Assembly: GCA_023245915.1 (NCBI GenBank)
Contig: JAHFJK010000014.1
Coordinates: 1-17,682, forward strand
DNA: 17,682 nt
From: Candidatus Doudnabacteria bacterium
GTDB taxonomy: Bacteria > Patescibacteriota > Doudnabacteria > UBA920
Direction: 5' to 3'
Each line of letters opens with the position of its first letter. The first letter of the stretch is position 1. Of this stretch, positions 1 to 5,539 are shown piece after piece. The notes beneath the pieces were generated by a model, which was not told where the DNA came from, made no database searches, and saw only the letters and a program-made list of their open reading frames with translations. A program made the position numbers and the translations under genes.

Positions 1-42
1 AATTAACAATTAACAATTAACAATTAACAATTAACAATTAAC
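1..42. repeat. Tandem repeat of AATTAAC, six copies
   Basis: Six perfect copies of the 7-bp unit AATTAAC run from the first base to position 42, seven bases before the start codon at 49. The array probably continues upstream of the window. It is the whole visible 5' region of the first gene. A 7-bp unit is not a codon multiple and the array lies outside the reading frame, so slippage here would change promoter or leader spacing rather than protein. Confidence 0.95.
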
Positions 43-48
43 ATATTT

Positions 49-1827
49 ATGGAAATAATTTTATTTATCGCAATAATCATTTTGTTTTTTTGGATTGCCA
101 GCCTGAGCAACAAAGTAGTCGTTTTAGAAAAAAGACTCAAACAGGGGGTGGTTTCATCAAATGCGGAAAAATCGGAAGGCTACAAAGTAGATGAAAAACC
201 TAAGGAAATATTTGCGCCCAAACCGCCTGTTGAGTATGGCCAAGCAGTTCTATCAACTCCCATGACAGAAGCCCAGCAAACCGAGCTAGCCACCAATTGG
301 CTTAACCGGATTGGCATTGTAGCCGTGGTTTTGGGCATGGTTTTCTTTTTTAAATATGCGATTGACCAGGGTTGGATAACCCCTTGGATGAGAATTATTA
401 TTGGCTTTTTGGTTTCGGGGTTGTTGGTTTACTTAGGCGAGTTGTGGAAAGAAAAATACGGCAAGCGCGCCCAGGCCCTTTCGGGCGGCGGCATTGCCTT
501 GTTTTATTTTACAATTTTCGCAGCCTACCAATTTTACAACATTATGCCTCAGCCAGTAGCCTGGGCCATAATGCTCGCGGTGGCCGCGCTGTCTGTCTGT
601 CTGTCTTTTAGGTATTCTTCACTCGTCCTGGGAGTTTTGGGCTTTTTTGGCGCTTATGGCAGTCCTTTGATGTTAAGTTCCGGCAGGGACCAGCAAGTCG
701 GGCTGATTGTTTATTTAACCGTAATGAACATAGTTGCCCTGGCGATTTGCGTCAAAAAGTTCTGGGCGGAATTATTATTTTTAGGCCTACTGGGCACGAT
801 AATTGATTATCTTTTTTGGGCCCATACTTATTCCAGCCAGCAAAATACTTTTACCAGTATATTTTTTGTAATTTTGACTAGCTTGCTGATGGTTTTGGGC
901 GCGCCGGCTTTGCTTCGATATCACCGCGGAAATAATGCCGTGCCGGAATTTATAGACAAAAATTTAAGCGCGCTGTATATTTTTGCCGGCGCCTTTTATT
1001 TCTTTTCCATTTGGGTTTTGCTCAACCGCGACTTCCATAATTTTTTGGCGCCAATCGCCCTTTTAGGTTCGGTAATTTTCTTTTTTGCCTACGCGCTGGC
1101 TGACAGGCTGGAATATCGCGCAATAAATTATTGTCTGTCTTTTGCAGGAGGCGCGCTGTTGGTGTCAGCCGCCCTGTGGCAATTTGACGGCAAAGCCCAA
1201 GGGTTGGCTCTGCTGGGCATTGCCCTGCTTGGCACAAGTCTGGGTTTTTTGGCCAAACGGGAAGAGTTAAGGGTCTGGGGGCTAATTGTGCTATTTCTGT
1301 CTTTGTTTAAATCTTTATTCGAGCCTTATGCCGCGCAAGATGAAGTATTTTTGTTCAATGCCAAATTCGGTTTAATGTTTGCCAATACGCTGGCTATGCT
1401 GTTTGTCGGCTGGATGTACAGCAAATTTCCAGTATCAAAATTTGAAGAAAACGCTTCGGATGTGGTGTATGCAACAGCCAGCCTGCTGCTTTGGTTTGCG
1501 GTGTCCTGGGAAATAGTCGAGTACTTGAGGAACTCCGAAAGTTCAAACGCCAGGAATTTGCTTTTGAGCCTGTGGTGGGTTATGTACGCGGTTATTTTAA
1601 TGATCACGGGTAGCTTAACCCGGCGTTCGGTATTCAGAAAAGTTTCCATAGCTTTGTTTGCCCTAAGCATTTTAAAAGTTTTTTTGTACGATGTTCAGGC
1701 TTTGGACACCCCGTATCGAGTTGTTGCCTTTATAGTTTTGGGCGTAATTTTACTTTCTGTTTCTTTTTCCTACCGCAAAAATAAGGAAAAGATTGTAAAT
1801 TTTTTGGAAGGAGATACTTTAAAGTAA
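49..1827 (+). CDS. DUF2339 family multi-pass membrane protein
   Basis: A 592-residue integral membrane protein resembling the DUF2339 family (predicted membrane protein of unknown function). Residues 2-18 form an N-terminal anchor, followed by a charged, Pro-containing cytoplasmic-type linker (about 25-70) and then many hydrophobic helices from about residue 85 to 580. The conserved-looking entry into the membrane region is LATNWLNRIGIVAVVLGMVF (80-99), which in this family precedes a helix ending near a Pro-Trp-x-Arg-Ile segment (here PWMRI, 111-115). A Gly-rich ALSGGGIALFY stretch follows (142-152). The ATG at 49 follows the AT-rich tandem repeat and has no Shine-Dalgarno sequence. The next gene starts about 100 bp downstream beyond a strong hairpin, so this gene may be its own transcription unit. 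The family assignment is by recognition of pattern; the biochemical function is unknown. Confidence 0.85.
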   Translation: MEIILFIAIIILFFWIASLSNKVVVLEKRLKQGVVSSNAEKSEGYKVDEKPKEIFAPKPPVEYGQAVLSTPMTEAQQTELATNWLNRIGIVAVVLGMVFFFKYAIDQGWITPWMRIIIGFLVSGLLVYLGELWKEKYGKRAQALSGGGIALFYFTIFAAYQFYNIMPQPVAWAIMLAVAALSVCLSFRYSSLVLGVLGFFGAYGSPLMLSSGRDQQVGLIVYLTVMNIVALAICVKKFWAELLFLGLLGTIIDYLFWAHTYSSQQNTFTSIFFVILTSLLMVLGAPALLRYHRGNNAVPEFIDKNLSALYIFAGAFYFFSIWVLLNRDFHNFLAPIALLGSVIFFFAYALADRLEYRAINYCLSFAGGALLVSAALWQFDGKAQGLALLGIALLGTSLGFLAKREELRVWGLIVLFLSLFKSLFEPYAAQDEVFLFNAKFGLMFANTLAMLFVGWMYSKFPVSKFEENASDVVYATASLLLWFAVSWEIVEYLRNSESSNARNLLLSLWWVMYAVILMITGSLTRRSVFRKVSIALFALSILKVFLYDVQALDTPYRVVAFIVLGVILLSVSFSYRKNKEKIVNFLEGDTLK

Positions 1828-1833
1828 GGTTTA

Positions 1834-1869
1834 CAGCGCACTATTATACAATCTTGTATGATAGTGCTG
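1834..1869 (+). terminator. Strong stem-loop after the DUF2339 gene, possible terminator
   Basis: CAGC (1834-1837), a GC bulge and ACTATTATACAA (1840-1851) pair with TTGTATGATAGT and GCTG ending at 1869, leaving almost no loop. There is one G·T pair. No T-run follows, so a classical intrinsic terminator is not certain. It could instead be a processing site or a dyad operator. It lies 6 bp after the DUF2339 stop. Confidence 0.45.
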
Positions 1870-1876
1870 AGAATTT

Positions 1877-1933
1877 ATGAAAAAATACCTATTAAATTTA
1901 CAAAGTAATCAAAAATTAAAGGCAAATTTATGA
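1877..1933 (+). CDS. Possible 18-residue leader ORF coupled to the next gene
   Basis: The frame MKKYLLNLQSNQKLKANL ends in a TGA that overlaps the ATG of the downstream secreted protein (ATGA at 1930-1933). Both starts share the same context (ATTTATGAAAAAA), so this may be a real leader peptide giving translational coupling, or just a degenerate earlier copy of the start region. It is very short and has no independent support. Confidence 0.25.
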   Translation: MKKYLLNLQSNQKLKANL

Positions 1934-2475
1934 AAAAACAACAAATCGCAATCGCGATAGTCAGTATGGCAGCGGCGGCTATTCCGTTAACAATTTTAGC
2001 GGACAATGCCACCAGCACGGCCACAACAACAGGTTTTTCCAACTTTCAGGGATTGCAAATGCCCCAAGGACCGCAAATACACCAGGGCTTGCAGATGCCG
2101 GAACCGCAGCAGGCGCAATACCCTGACGGCCCCAGGTTAATAAAATTGGAAGACAGCAAGTTTGTTTACTGGGTTTCGCCAAATAACATAAAAATCCCCA
2201 TGTGGGGCGACGCGGTTTTTAAATCGTACGGAAATGACCCATCTGACGTCCAAACCGTGGCGCAGGAGGAATTTAATTATTATCCCGACGCCAGGTTTGT
2301 GCGGCTGATTGATTCAGCAAGAATTTATAAACTGGACGGCTGGTACAGGCACTTTATTCCCTCGGCAATCTGGAATGATTCGGGCCAAGACGCCAGCGAA
2401 ATTATAGATATTAACCGCACGGATTTTAATTCCTATAAAAACGGTCCTGATATTAAAGACGGAGCCGAATTATAA
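1930..2475 (+). CDS. Small secreted protein with two ~45-residue repeats
   Basis: A 181-residue exported protein. Residues 1-24 form a typical Sec signal peptide (MKKQ basic start, hydrophobic core, likely cut after ILA-24). Residues 35-65 are rich in Gln, Gly, Pro and Met and look unstructured. The remainder holds two related modules that each begin with a Leu/Arg-Leu-x-Asp-Ser pattern: LIKLEDSKFVYW at about 70-81 and FVRLIDSARIYKL at about 126-138. Each module continues through an aromatic and Pro stretch (IPMW; FIPSAIW) and ends near a Tyr-containing FN(Y/S) segment. Such paired modules resemble repeats common in exported Patescibacteria proteins, where they are thought to be surface or wall associated; the exact function is unknown. 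No Shine-Dalgarno is seen. Two hairpins follow the stop. Confidence 0.75.
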   Translation: MKKQQIAIAIVSMAAAAIPLTILADNATSTATTTGFSNFQGLQMPQGPQIHQGLQMPEPQQAQYPDGPRLIKLEDSKFVYWVSPNNIKIPMWGDAVFKSYGNDPSDVQTVAQEEFNYYPDARFVRLIDSARIYKLDGWYRHFIPSAIWNDSGQDASEIIDINRTDFNSYKNGPDIKDGAEL

Positions 2476-2500
2476 GGACATATATTGAAATCAACTGGTG

Positions 2501-2590
2501 TAAAAATTTTAGCTTCTCCATAAAGTCGAAGTCTAAAATTTTTATAAAAAACAAAATAGCTTCTCCATAAAGTCGAAGAATATTTTGTTT
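2501..2590 (+). repeat. Two tandem hairpins with identical heads and co-varying stems
   Basis: A 21-nt sequence with an inner CTTC/GAAG helix and the loop TCCATAAAGTC occurs identically at 2511-2531 and 2558-2578. The outer stems differ in sequence, yet both pair. The first is TAAAAATTTTAG (2501-2512) with CTAAAATTTTTA (2533-2544). The second is AAACAAAATA (2549-2558) with TATTTTGTTT (2581-2590). Different but compensating stems around a constant loop suggest a structure kept for folding as RNA or single-stranded DNA. The second hairpin ends 9 bp before the ATG at 2600, so it could affect initiation of the transketolase gene. Confidence 0.75.
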
Positions 2591-2599
2591 ATCTGCAAA

Positions 2600-3577
2600 A
2601 TGATAAATCTAAATCCCAAAATCGGCCAAAAAGATATTGAACAAGAAGCCACGCGTAAAGGCTACGGGCAGGGGGTTTTAGCTTTGGGCGCGATGGATGA
2701 AAGCGTAGTGGTCTTGACCGCGGATTTGGCAGAAAGTACCGCGGTTTTGGATTTTGGCAAAAAATATCCGGAAAGGTTTGTGGAATGCGGTGTGGCAGAA
2801 CAAAATATGATGGGAATTGCGGCCGGCCTTGCGCTTTATGGAAAAACAACTTTTGTTTCTTCATATGCCACTTTTTCACCAGGGCGGTCTTGGGACCAAT
2901 TGCGCGTTTCAGTTTGCTATAGCCAGGCTAATGTAAAAGTTGCTGGCGCGCACACGGGAATATCGGTAGGACCGGATGGCGCAACGCATCAGGCGCTGGA
3001 GGATGTGGCCATGACGCGCGTTTTGCCAAATTTAACCGTTGAAGTGCCTTGCGACGCAATAGAAGCCAGAAAGACGGTTTTAGCGCTTGGTAAAATGAAA
3101 GGGCCGGCGTATTTTAGACTTGGAAGATCAAAAACTCCCATAATTACGGCTGAACAAACACCTTTTGCCGTTGGTAAAGCGGAAATTTTCAAAGATGGCA
3201 AAGATGTTGCTATAATAGCTTCAGGTCCAGTGTTGTATAATGGGTTATTGGCGGCAATGGATTTGGAAAAAGAGGGTATATCAGCAATGGTAATAAATAA
3301 CCATACCATCAAGCCGATTGATATTGCTACAATCGTGGATGCGGCAAAAAAATGCGGCGCTGTTGTTACCCTAGAGGAACATCAGATTATGGCCGGTTGT
3401 GGATCCGCAGTTTGCGAAGTGCTTGCGATGAATTATCCGGTGCCTGTGGAAATGGTCGGCATGCCCAACACTTTTGGCGAAAGCGGCCAGCCGGAAGAGT
3501 TGATAGAAAAGTATGGGATGGGGAAGGGTGCGGTTGTGGAGGCGGTGAAAAGAGTTTTGAAGAGAAAGTCAGCTTAA
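2600..3577 (+). CDS. Transketolase, C-terminal subunit (pyrimidine-binding half)
   Basis: A 325-residue protein matching the second half of split transketolases (Pyr domain plus C-terminal domain), which moves two-carbon ketol units between sugar phosphates in the non-oxidative pentose phosphate pathway. The Pyr domain contains GVAEQNM (64-70), whose Glu67 fits the catalytic glutamate that contacts the thiamine aminopyrimidine. GPDGATHQ (124-131) and FRLGRSKTP (152-160) are typical of this half. The C-terminal domain starts near residue 175. The TPP/Mg-binding N-terminal partner is not in this window, so the active heterodimer needs a gene located elsewhere. I prefer the ATG at 2600 over a TTG at 2585, because that TTG lies inside the paired arm of the upstream hairpin. 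The stop is 3 bp before a palindromic element. Confidence 0.9.
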   Translation: MINLNPKIGQKDIEQEATRKGYGQGVLALGAMDESVVVLTADLAESTAVLDFGKKYPERFVECGVAEQNMMGIAAGLALYGKTTFVSSYATFSPGRSWDQLRVSVCYSQANVKVAGAHTGISVGPDGATHQALEDVAMTRVLPNLTVEVPCDAIEARKTVLALGKMKGPAYFRLGRSKTPIITAEQTPFAVGKAEIFKDGKDVAIIASGPVLYNGLLAAMDLEKEGISAMVINNHTIKPIDIATIVDAAKKCGAVVTLEEHQIMAGCGSAVCEVLAMNYPVPVEMVGMPNTFGESGQPEELIEKYGMGKGAVVEAVKRVLKRKSA

Positions 3578-3584
3578 GCTTGTC

Positions 3585-3648
3585 ATTCCGGAATCCCTCA
3601 CCTTTTAGGTTAGTTCAGGATATTTAAAAGGTGAGGGATGTCCGGAAT
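3585..3648. repeat. Left hairpin of the GIY-YIG element
   Basis: ATTCCGGA (3585-3592) and ATCCCTCACCTTTTA (3593-3607) pair with TAAAAGGTGAGGGAT (3625-3639) and TCCGGAAT (3641-3648), interrupted only by one bulged G. The loop is 17 nt. It sits directly after the transketolase stop and could also serve as a terminator-like or mRNA-stabilising structure. Confidence 0.85.
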
Positions 3649-3656
3649 CCAGAAAT

Positions 3657-3950
3657 ATGATTAAATCCTATTATGTTTATATCCTCGCGAGCAAAAGAAA
3701 CGGCACATTATACACAGGAGTCACAAACGATTTAATTAAAAGAATTTGGGAACACAAAAATGATGTTATAGAAGGCTTTACCCAAAAATATCAAGTGCAC
3801 CACTTAGTCTACTTTGAAGAAACCAACGATATTATGGCAGCTTTGGAAAGAGAAAAGCAACTTAAAAAATGGCACAGGCAATACAAAATTAACCTTATAG
3901 AAAAAGATAATCCTTTTTGGAAGGATTTATATAAGGATCTGATCAATTGA
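3657..3950 (+). CDS. GIY-YIG nuclease superfamily protein (YhbQ/UPF0213-like)
   Basis: A 97-residue single-domain GIY-YIG protein, the usual length for the stand-alone family. The GIY part is YYVYIL (residues 5-10) and the YIG part is LYTGVT (18-23). Arg29 and a Glu in ALEREKQLK (Glu64 or Glu66) fit the conserved catalytic arginine and metal-binding glutamate. Proteins of this type are small DNA endonucleases or related to the UvrC N-terminal nuclease; the cellular role of the stand-alone family is not settled. The gene fills the centre of a 431-bp inverted-repeat element, and its ATG at 3657 lies 9 bp from the left hairpin. It is therefore likely carried by, or acts on, that repeat. It uses a TGA stop. 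Confidence 0.88.
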   Translation: MIKSYYVYILASKRNGTLYTGVTNDLIKRIWEHKNDVIEGFTQKYQVHHLVYFEETNDIMAALEREKQLKKWHRQYKINLIEKDNPFWKDLYKDLIN

Positions 3951-3956
3951 AAATGG

Positions 3957-4007
3957 ATTCCGGACATTTTGTGCCCAAATAATGCCAAAAACACAAAATT
4001 CCGGAAT
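3957..4007. repeat. Right hairpin of the GIY-YIG element
   Basis: ATTCCGGACATTTTGTG (3957-3973) pairs with CACAAAATTCCGGAAT (3992-4007) with one unpaired C. Its outer stem matches that of the left hairpin, but the inner stem sequence differs while still pairing. It lies 6 bp after the GIY-YIG stop. Confidence 0.85.
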
Positions 4008-4022
4008 GACAGAGAAAAGTTT

Positions 4023-4346
4023 ATGAAAATTTTTAGTCTGGCAACAAAAAAACATTTGGTGGGGTGGGCTTTGATTTTAGGTTTTGCAACAGGCCTTTTA
4101 GTGCATAATAATACTTTCGAAGGCAATGCTTGTATCGCGGTTGTTGGGATTGGGGCTTGTCCAGTTGGCTTTGCCGGTTGGCCTCTGCGTTATACTTTGG
4201 TTCATGCAAATAAATTAGTGACCAGTGACGTAGTAATCCAAGAGTTTTACTTAGCAGTGTTAGATTTTATTTTTTGGATTTTAATAGTTTTTGTTGTTCT
4301 AAGTTTTATCAAATATTTTAGAAAAAAAAGAAAGATATCGCTGTAA
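4023..4346 (+). CDS. Small two-TM membrane protein, paralog 1
   Basis: A 107-residue protein of unknown function. The N-terminal MKIFSL is followed by a helix (about 12-28), a loop of about 55 residues with two cysteines (NACIAVVGIGAC), and a C-terminal helix FIFWILIVFVVLSFI (about 83-97) ending in a basic tail FRKKRK. The frame is open further upstream to a TTG at 3969, but that stretch is the right arm of the GIY-YIG element, so the ATG at 4023 is preferred. The protein at 5081 starts with the same MKIFSL and shares the same FWILIVFVVL helix, with close DNA similarity there. The two are diverged tandem copies separated by the toxin-antitoxin pair. Confidence 0.65.
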   Translation: MKIFSLATKKHLVGWALILGFATGLLVHNNTFEGNACIAVVGIGACPVGFAGWPLRYTLVHANKLVTSDVVIQEFYLAVLDFIFWILIVFVVLSFIKYFRKKRKISL

Positions 4347-4358
4347 GACAATCAGATA

Positions 4359-4387
4359 TTGACATACAAATGTATGTCATATAAAAT
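4359..4387 (+). promoter_or_regulatory. Promoter with embedded operator palindrome for phd-vapC
   Basis: A -35 box TTGACA (4359-4364), a 17-bp spacer and a -10 box TAAAAT (4382-4387) lie just before the antitoxin ATG at 4394, so the message is expected to be nearly leaderless. The spacer holds the perfect 9-bp-arm palindrome TGACATACAAATGTATGTCA (4360-4379), which overlaps the -35 box. This is the position expected for an autorepressor site of a Phd/YefM antitoxin. Confidence 0.8.
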
Positions 4388-4393
4388 ATAAGC

Positions 4394-4663
4394 ATGCAAG
4401 AAATTATTTCGGTCCGGGAATTGCAGCGCAATTACCGGACAATAATCAATAGGGCCAAAAGAACCAAAAAACCTGTTTTTTTGGGCCGTTACCACAAGCC
4501 TGAAGTGGCGATTTTGGATATGGGTGTTTACGAAACAGTTTATAAACATAAACCTAAAAGAAGCTGGGCAGAAATTAAAAAGACTTTGGACTGGATAAAA
4601 GCCGGAGGCAAACAAAATGTCAATTTGGCAGAATTCATACGCAAAGACAGGCAATCACATTGA
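4394..4663 (+). CDS. Phd/YefM-family antitoxin
   Basis: An 89-residue protein with the N-terminal Phd/YefM fold: ISVRELQRNYRTIINRAKRT (5-24) followed by KPVFLGRYHKPEVAILDMGVY, the usual strand-helix pattern in which the antitoxin dimerises and binds its operator. The C-terminal part (about 52-89) is charged and amphipathic, as expected for the toxin-neutralising segment. The downstream PIN toxin frame starts inside this gene (47-bp overlap), indicating translational coupling. An operator palindrome lies in its promoter. The protein is expected to repress its own operon together with the toxin. Confidence 0.85.
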   Translation: MQEIISVRELQRNYRTIINRAKRTKKPVFLGRYHKPEVAILDMGVYETVYKHKPKRSWAEIKKTLDWIKAGGKQNVNLAEFIRKDRQSH

Positions 4664-5075
4664 AAAATTTTCTGGTCTGGTCATAGATGCCTCGGTGGCA
4701 GTAAAGTGGTTTTCCGAAGAAGCAGGTTCTGATGTAGCGGCAAATTATTTGAACGCGATTTCGGCTTATGAATTTGAAGCATTTGCGCCTTCAGTATTAG
4801 TCTACGAAGTCGGCAATGCTTTATTTAAAGGCAAACACCAGGATCAAAGGAGAATAACCATATCGTTAAGCGAGCTTTTAAAATCGCCCATTGAATTTGT
4901 CCATATGAATTTTGATTATCTGGATTTTGCAGTAGATTTTATGGTCAGGTATGATTTGTCTTTTTATGACGCGGTATACGCGGGCTTGGCTAAGAAATTG
5001 AATCTGCCTCTGCTTACGGCAAATCCCAAAGACCACAATAAAGTAAAAGAAATAAAAATATTTACCTTGAAATAA
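4617..5075 (+). CDS. vapC: PIN-domain toxin (VapC-type ribonuclease)
   Basis: A 152-residue PIN-domain protein, expected to be a Mg-dependent RNase neutralised by the antitoxin encoded just upstream. Acidic residues fitting the PIN active site are Asp24 in VIDASVAVKWF, Glu64 in VYEVGNAL and Asp118 in FYDAVYAGLA. The fourth position, usually an Asp after LLTA, is Asn136 here (LLTANPKDHNK), with Asp139 close by. The ATG at 4617 gives about 20 residues before the usual VIDAS start of the domain. No ATG lies nearer; the only closer candidates are rare codons such as ATT 4659 near the antitoxin stop, so the true start is uncertain. The VapC-like label comes from the fold; cognate RNA targets cannot be read from sequence. 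Confidence 0.85.
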   Translation: MSIWQNSYAKTGNHIEKFSGLVIDASVAVKWFSEEAGSDVAANYLNAISAYEFEAFAPSVLVYEVGNALFKGKHQDQRRITISLSELLKSPIEFVHMNFDYLDFAVDFMVRYDLSFYDAVYAGLAKKLNLPLLTANPKDHNKVKEIKIFTLK

Positions 5076-5080
5076 AACTC

Positions 5081-5524
5081 ATGAAAATTTTCAGTTTGCG
5101 ATCGAAAACGGGTTTGGTGGCGTGGAGTGTGGTTTTAGGAGTAGTACTGTCTGCTTCATCTTTTTATTTTGTTCAGGAATCAAGATACGTAATAAGTGGC
5201 GGTGGGGATTTTTTTCAGGGGTACAGCACATCAGGTGGTTTTCCATTCAAAGTTTTTATAAGATCAAAAGGCTCCTGTAATTGCCCTCCAACTTACAATG
5301 CTTCAGAGGTAGCTAGTTTTCATGAGTTTGTTAGTAACCCGGATTTTTGGGTTGATGTCATTTTTTGGATTTTAATAGTTTTTGTTGTTTTAATTTTAAT
5401 CAGATATTTTAGAAGTAAAAAAACAAATCTGTCGTCCCGATCCGCCGAAGGCGGAGAGGGATCCCTTAACTTAACCAGTATCATGTTTAAGGGATTCCTC
5501 ACTCGTATGACTCGTTCGGAATGA
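5081..5524 (+). CDS. Small two-TM membrane protein, paralog 2, with repeat-derived tail
   Basis: A 147-residue protein that starts 5 bp after the PIN toxin stop. It has the MKIFSL N-terminus and the FWILIVFVVL C-terminal helix of the paralog at 4023. The loop between the helices is longer, Gly/Ser rich and contains a Cys-Asn-Cys (about residues 67-69). From about residue 117 onward the coding sequence is the palindromic repeat at 5430-5526, giving the tail LSSRSAEGGEG and so on to the stop inside the repeat end. The original protein probably ended soon after FRSKK, as paralog 1 does. The function is unknown. Confidence 0.65.
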   Translation: MKIFSLRSKTGLVAWSVVLGVVLSASSFYFVQESRYVISGGGDFFQGYSTSGGFPFKVFIRSKGSCNCPPTYNASEVASFHEFVSNPDFWVDVIFWILIVFVVLILIRYFRSKKTNLSSRSAEGGEGSLNLTSIMFKGFLTRMTRSE

Positions 5525-5526
5525 CA
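5430..5526. repeat. 97-bp palindromic repeat related to the GIY-YIG element ends
   Basis: It begins TGTCGTCCCGA and ends TTCGGAATGACA, matching the TGTCATTCCG / CGGAATGACA ends of the 3581-4011 element. Inside are two hairpins: TCCGCC-GAA-GGCGGA (5441-5455) and ATCCCTTAA (5461-5469) with TTAAGGGAT (5487-5495). The flank after it, CAGAAAAG, resembles the AGAGAAAAG after the GIY-YIG element. It carries no gene of its own and contributes the end of the upstream reading frame. Confidence 0.75.
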
Positions 5527-5539
5527 CAGAAAAGAAACC

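Larger units (their letters stand above)
3581..4011. mobile_element. Palindrome-bounded element carrying a GIY-YIG gene
   Basis: The 14-bp terminal repeats TGTCATTCCGGAAT (3581-3594) and ATTCCGGAATGACA (3998-4011) are perfect inverted copies. A second nested pair, ATGTCCGGAATCC (3638-3650) and GGATTCCGGACAT (3955-3967), is also perfectly inverted. Each end therefore folds into its own hairpin, and the 431-bp whole is mirror symmetric around the GIY-YIG gene. The ends resemble the dispersed TGTCATTCCG-type repeats found in many bacterial genomes, often next to GIY-YIG genes. No clear target duplication is visible. Mobility is an inference. Confidence 0.7.

Noticed and set aside
2585..2599. Upstream TTG start extending the transketolase C-subunit by five residues
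   Set aside because: The TTG lies inside the right arm of the second hairpin, and the ATG at 2600 gives a normal start.
3352..3627. Plus-strand frame overlapping the end of the transketolase gene
   Set aside because: It is entirely explained by the transketolase coding sequence plus the adjacent repeat.
3969..4022. N-terminal extension of the small membrane protein from a TTG
   Set aside because: The sequence is the right arm of the GIY-YIG element; the paralog at 5081 starts at MKIFSL, matching the ATG at 4023.
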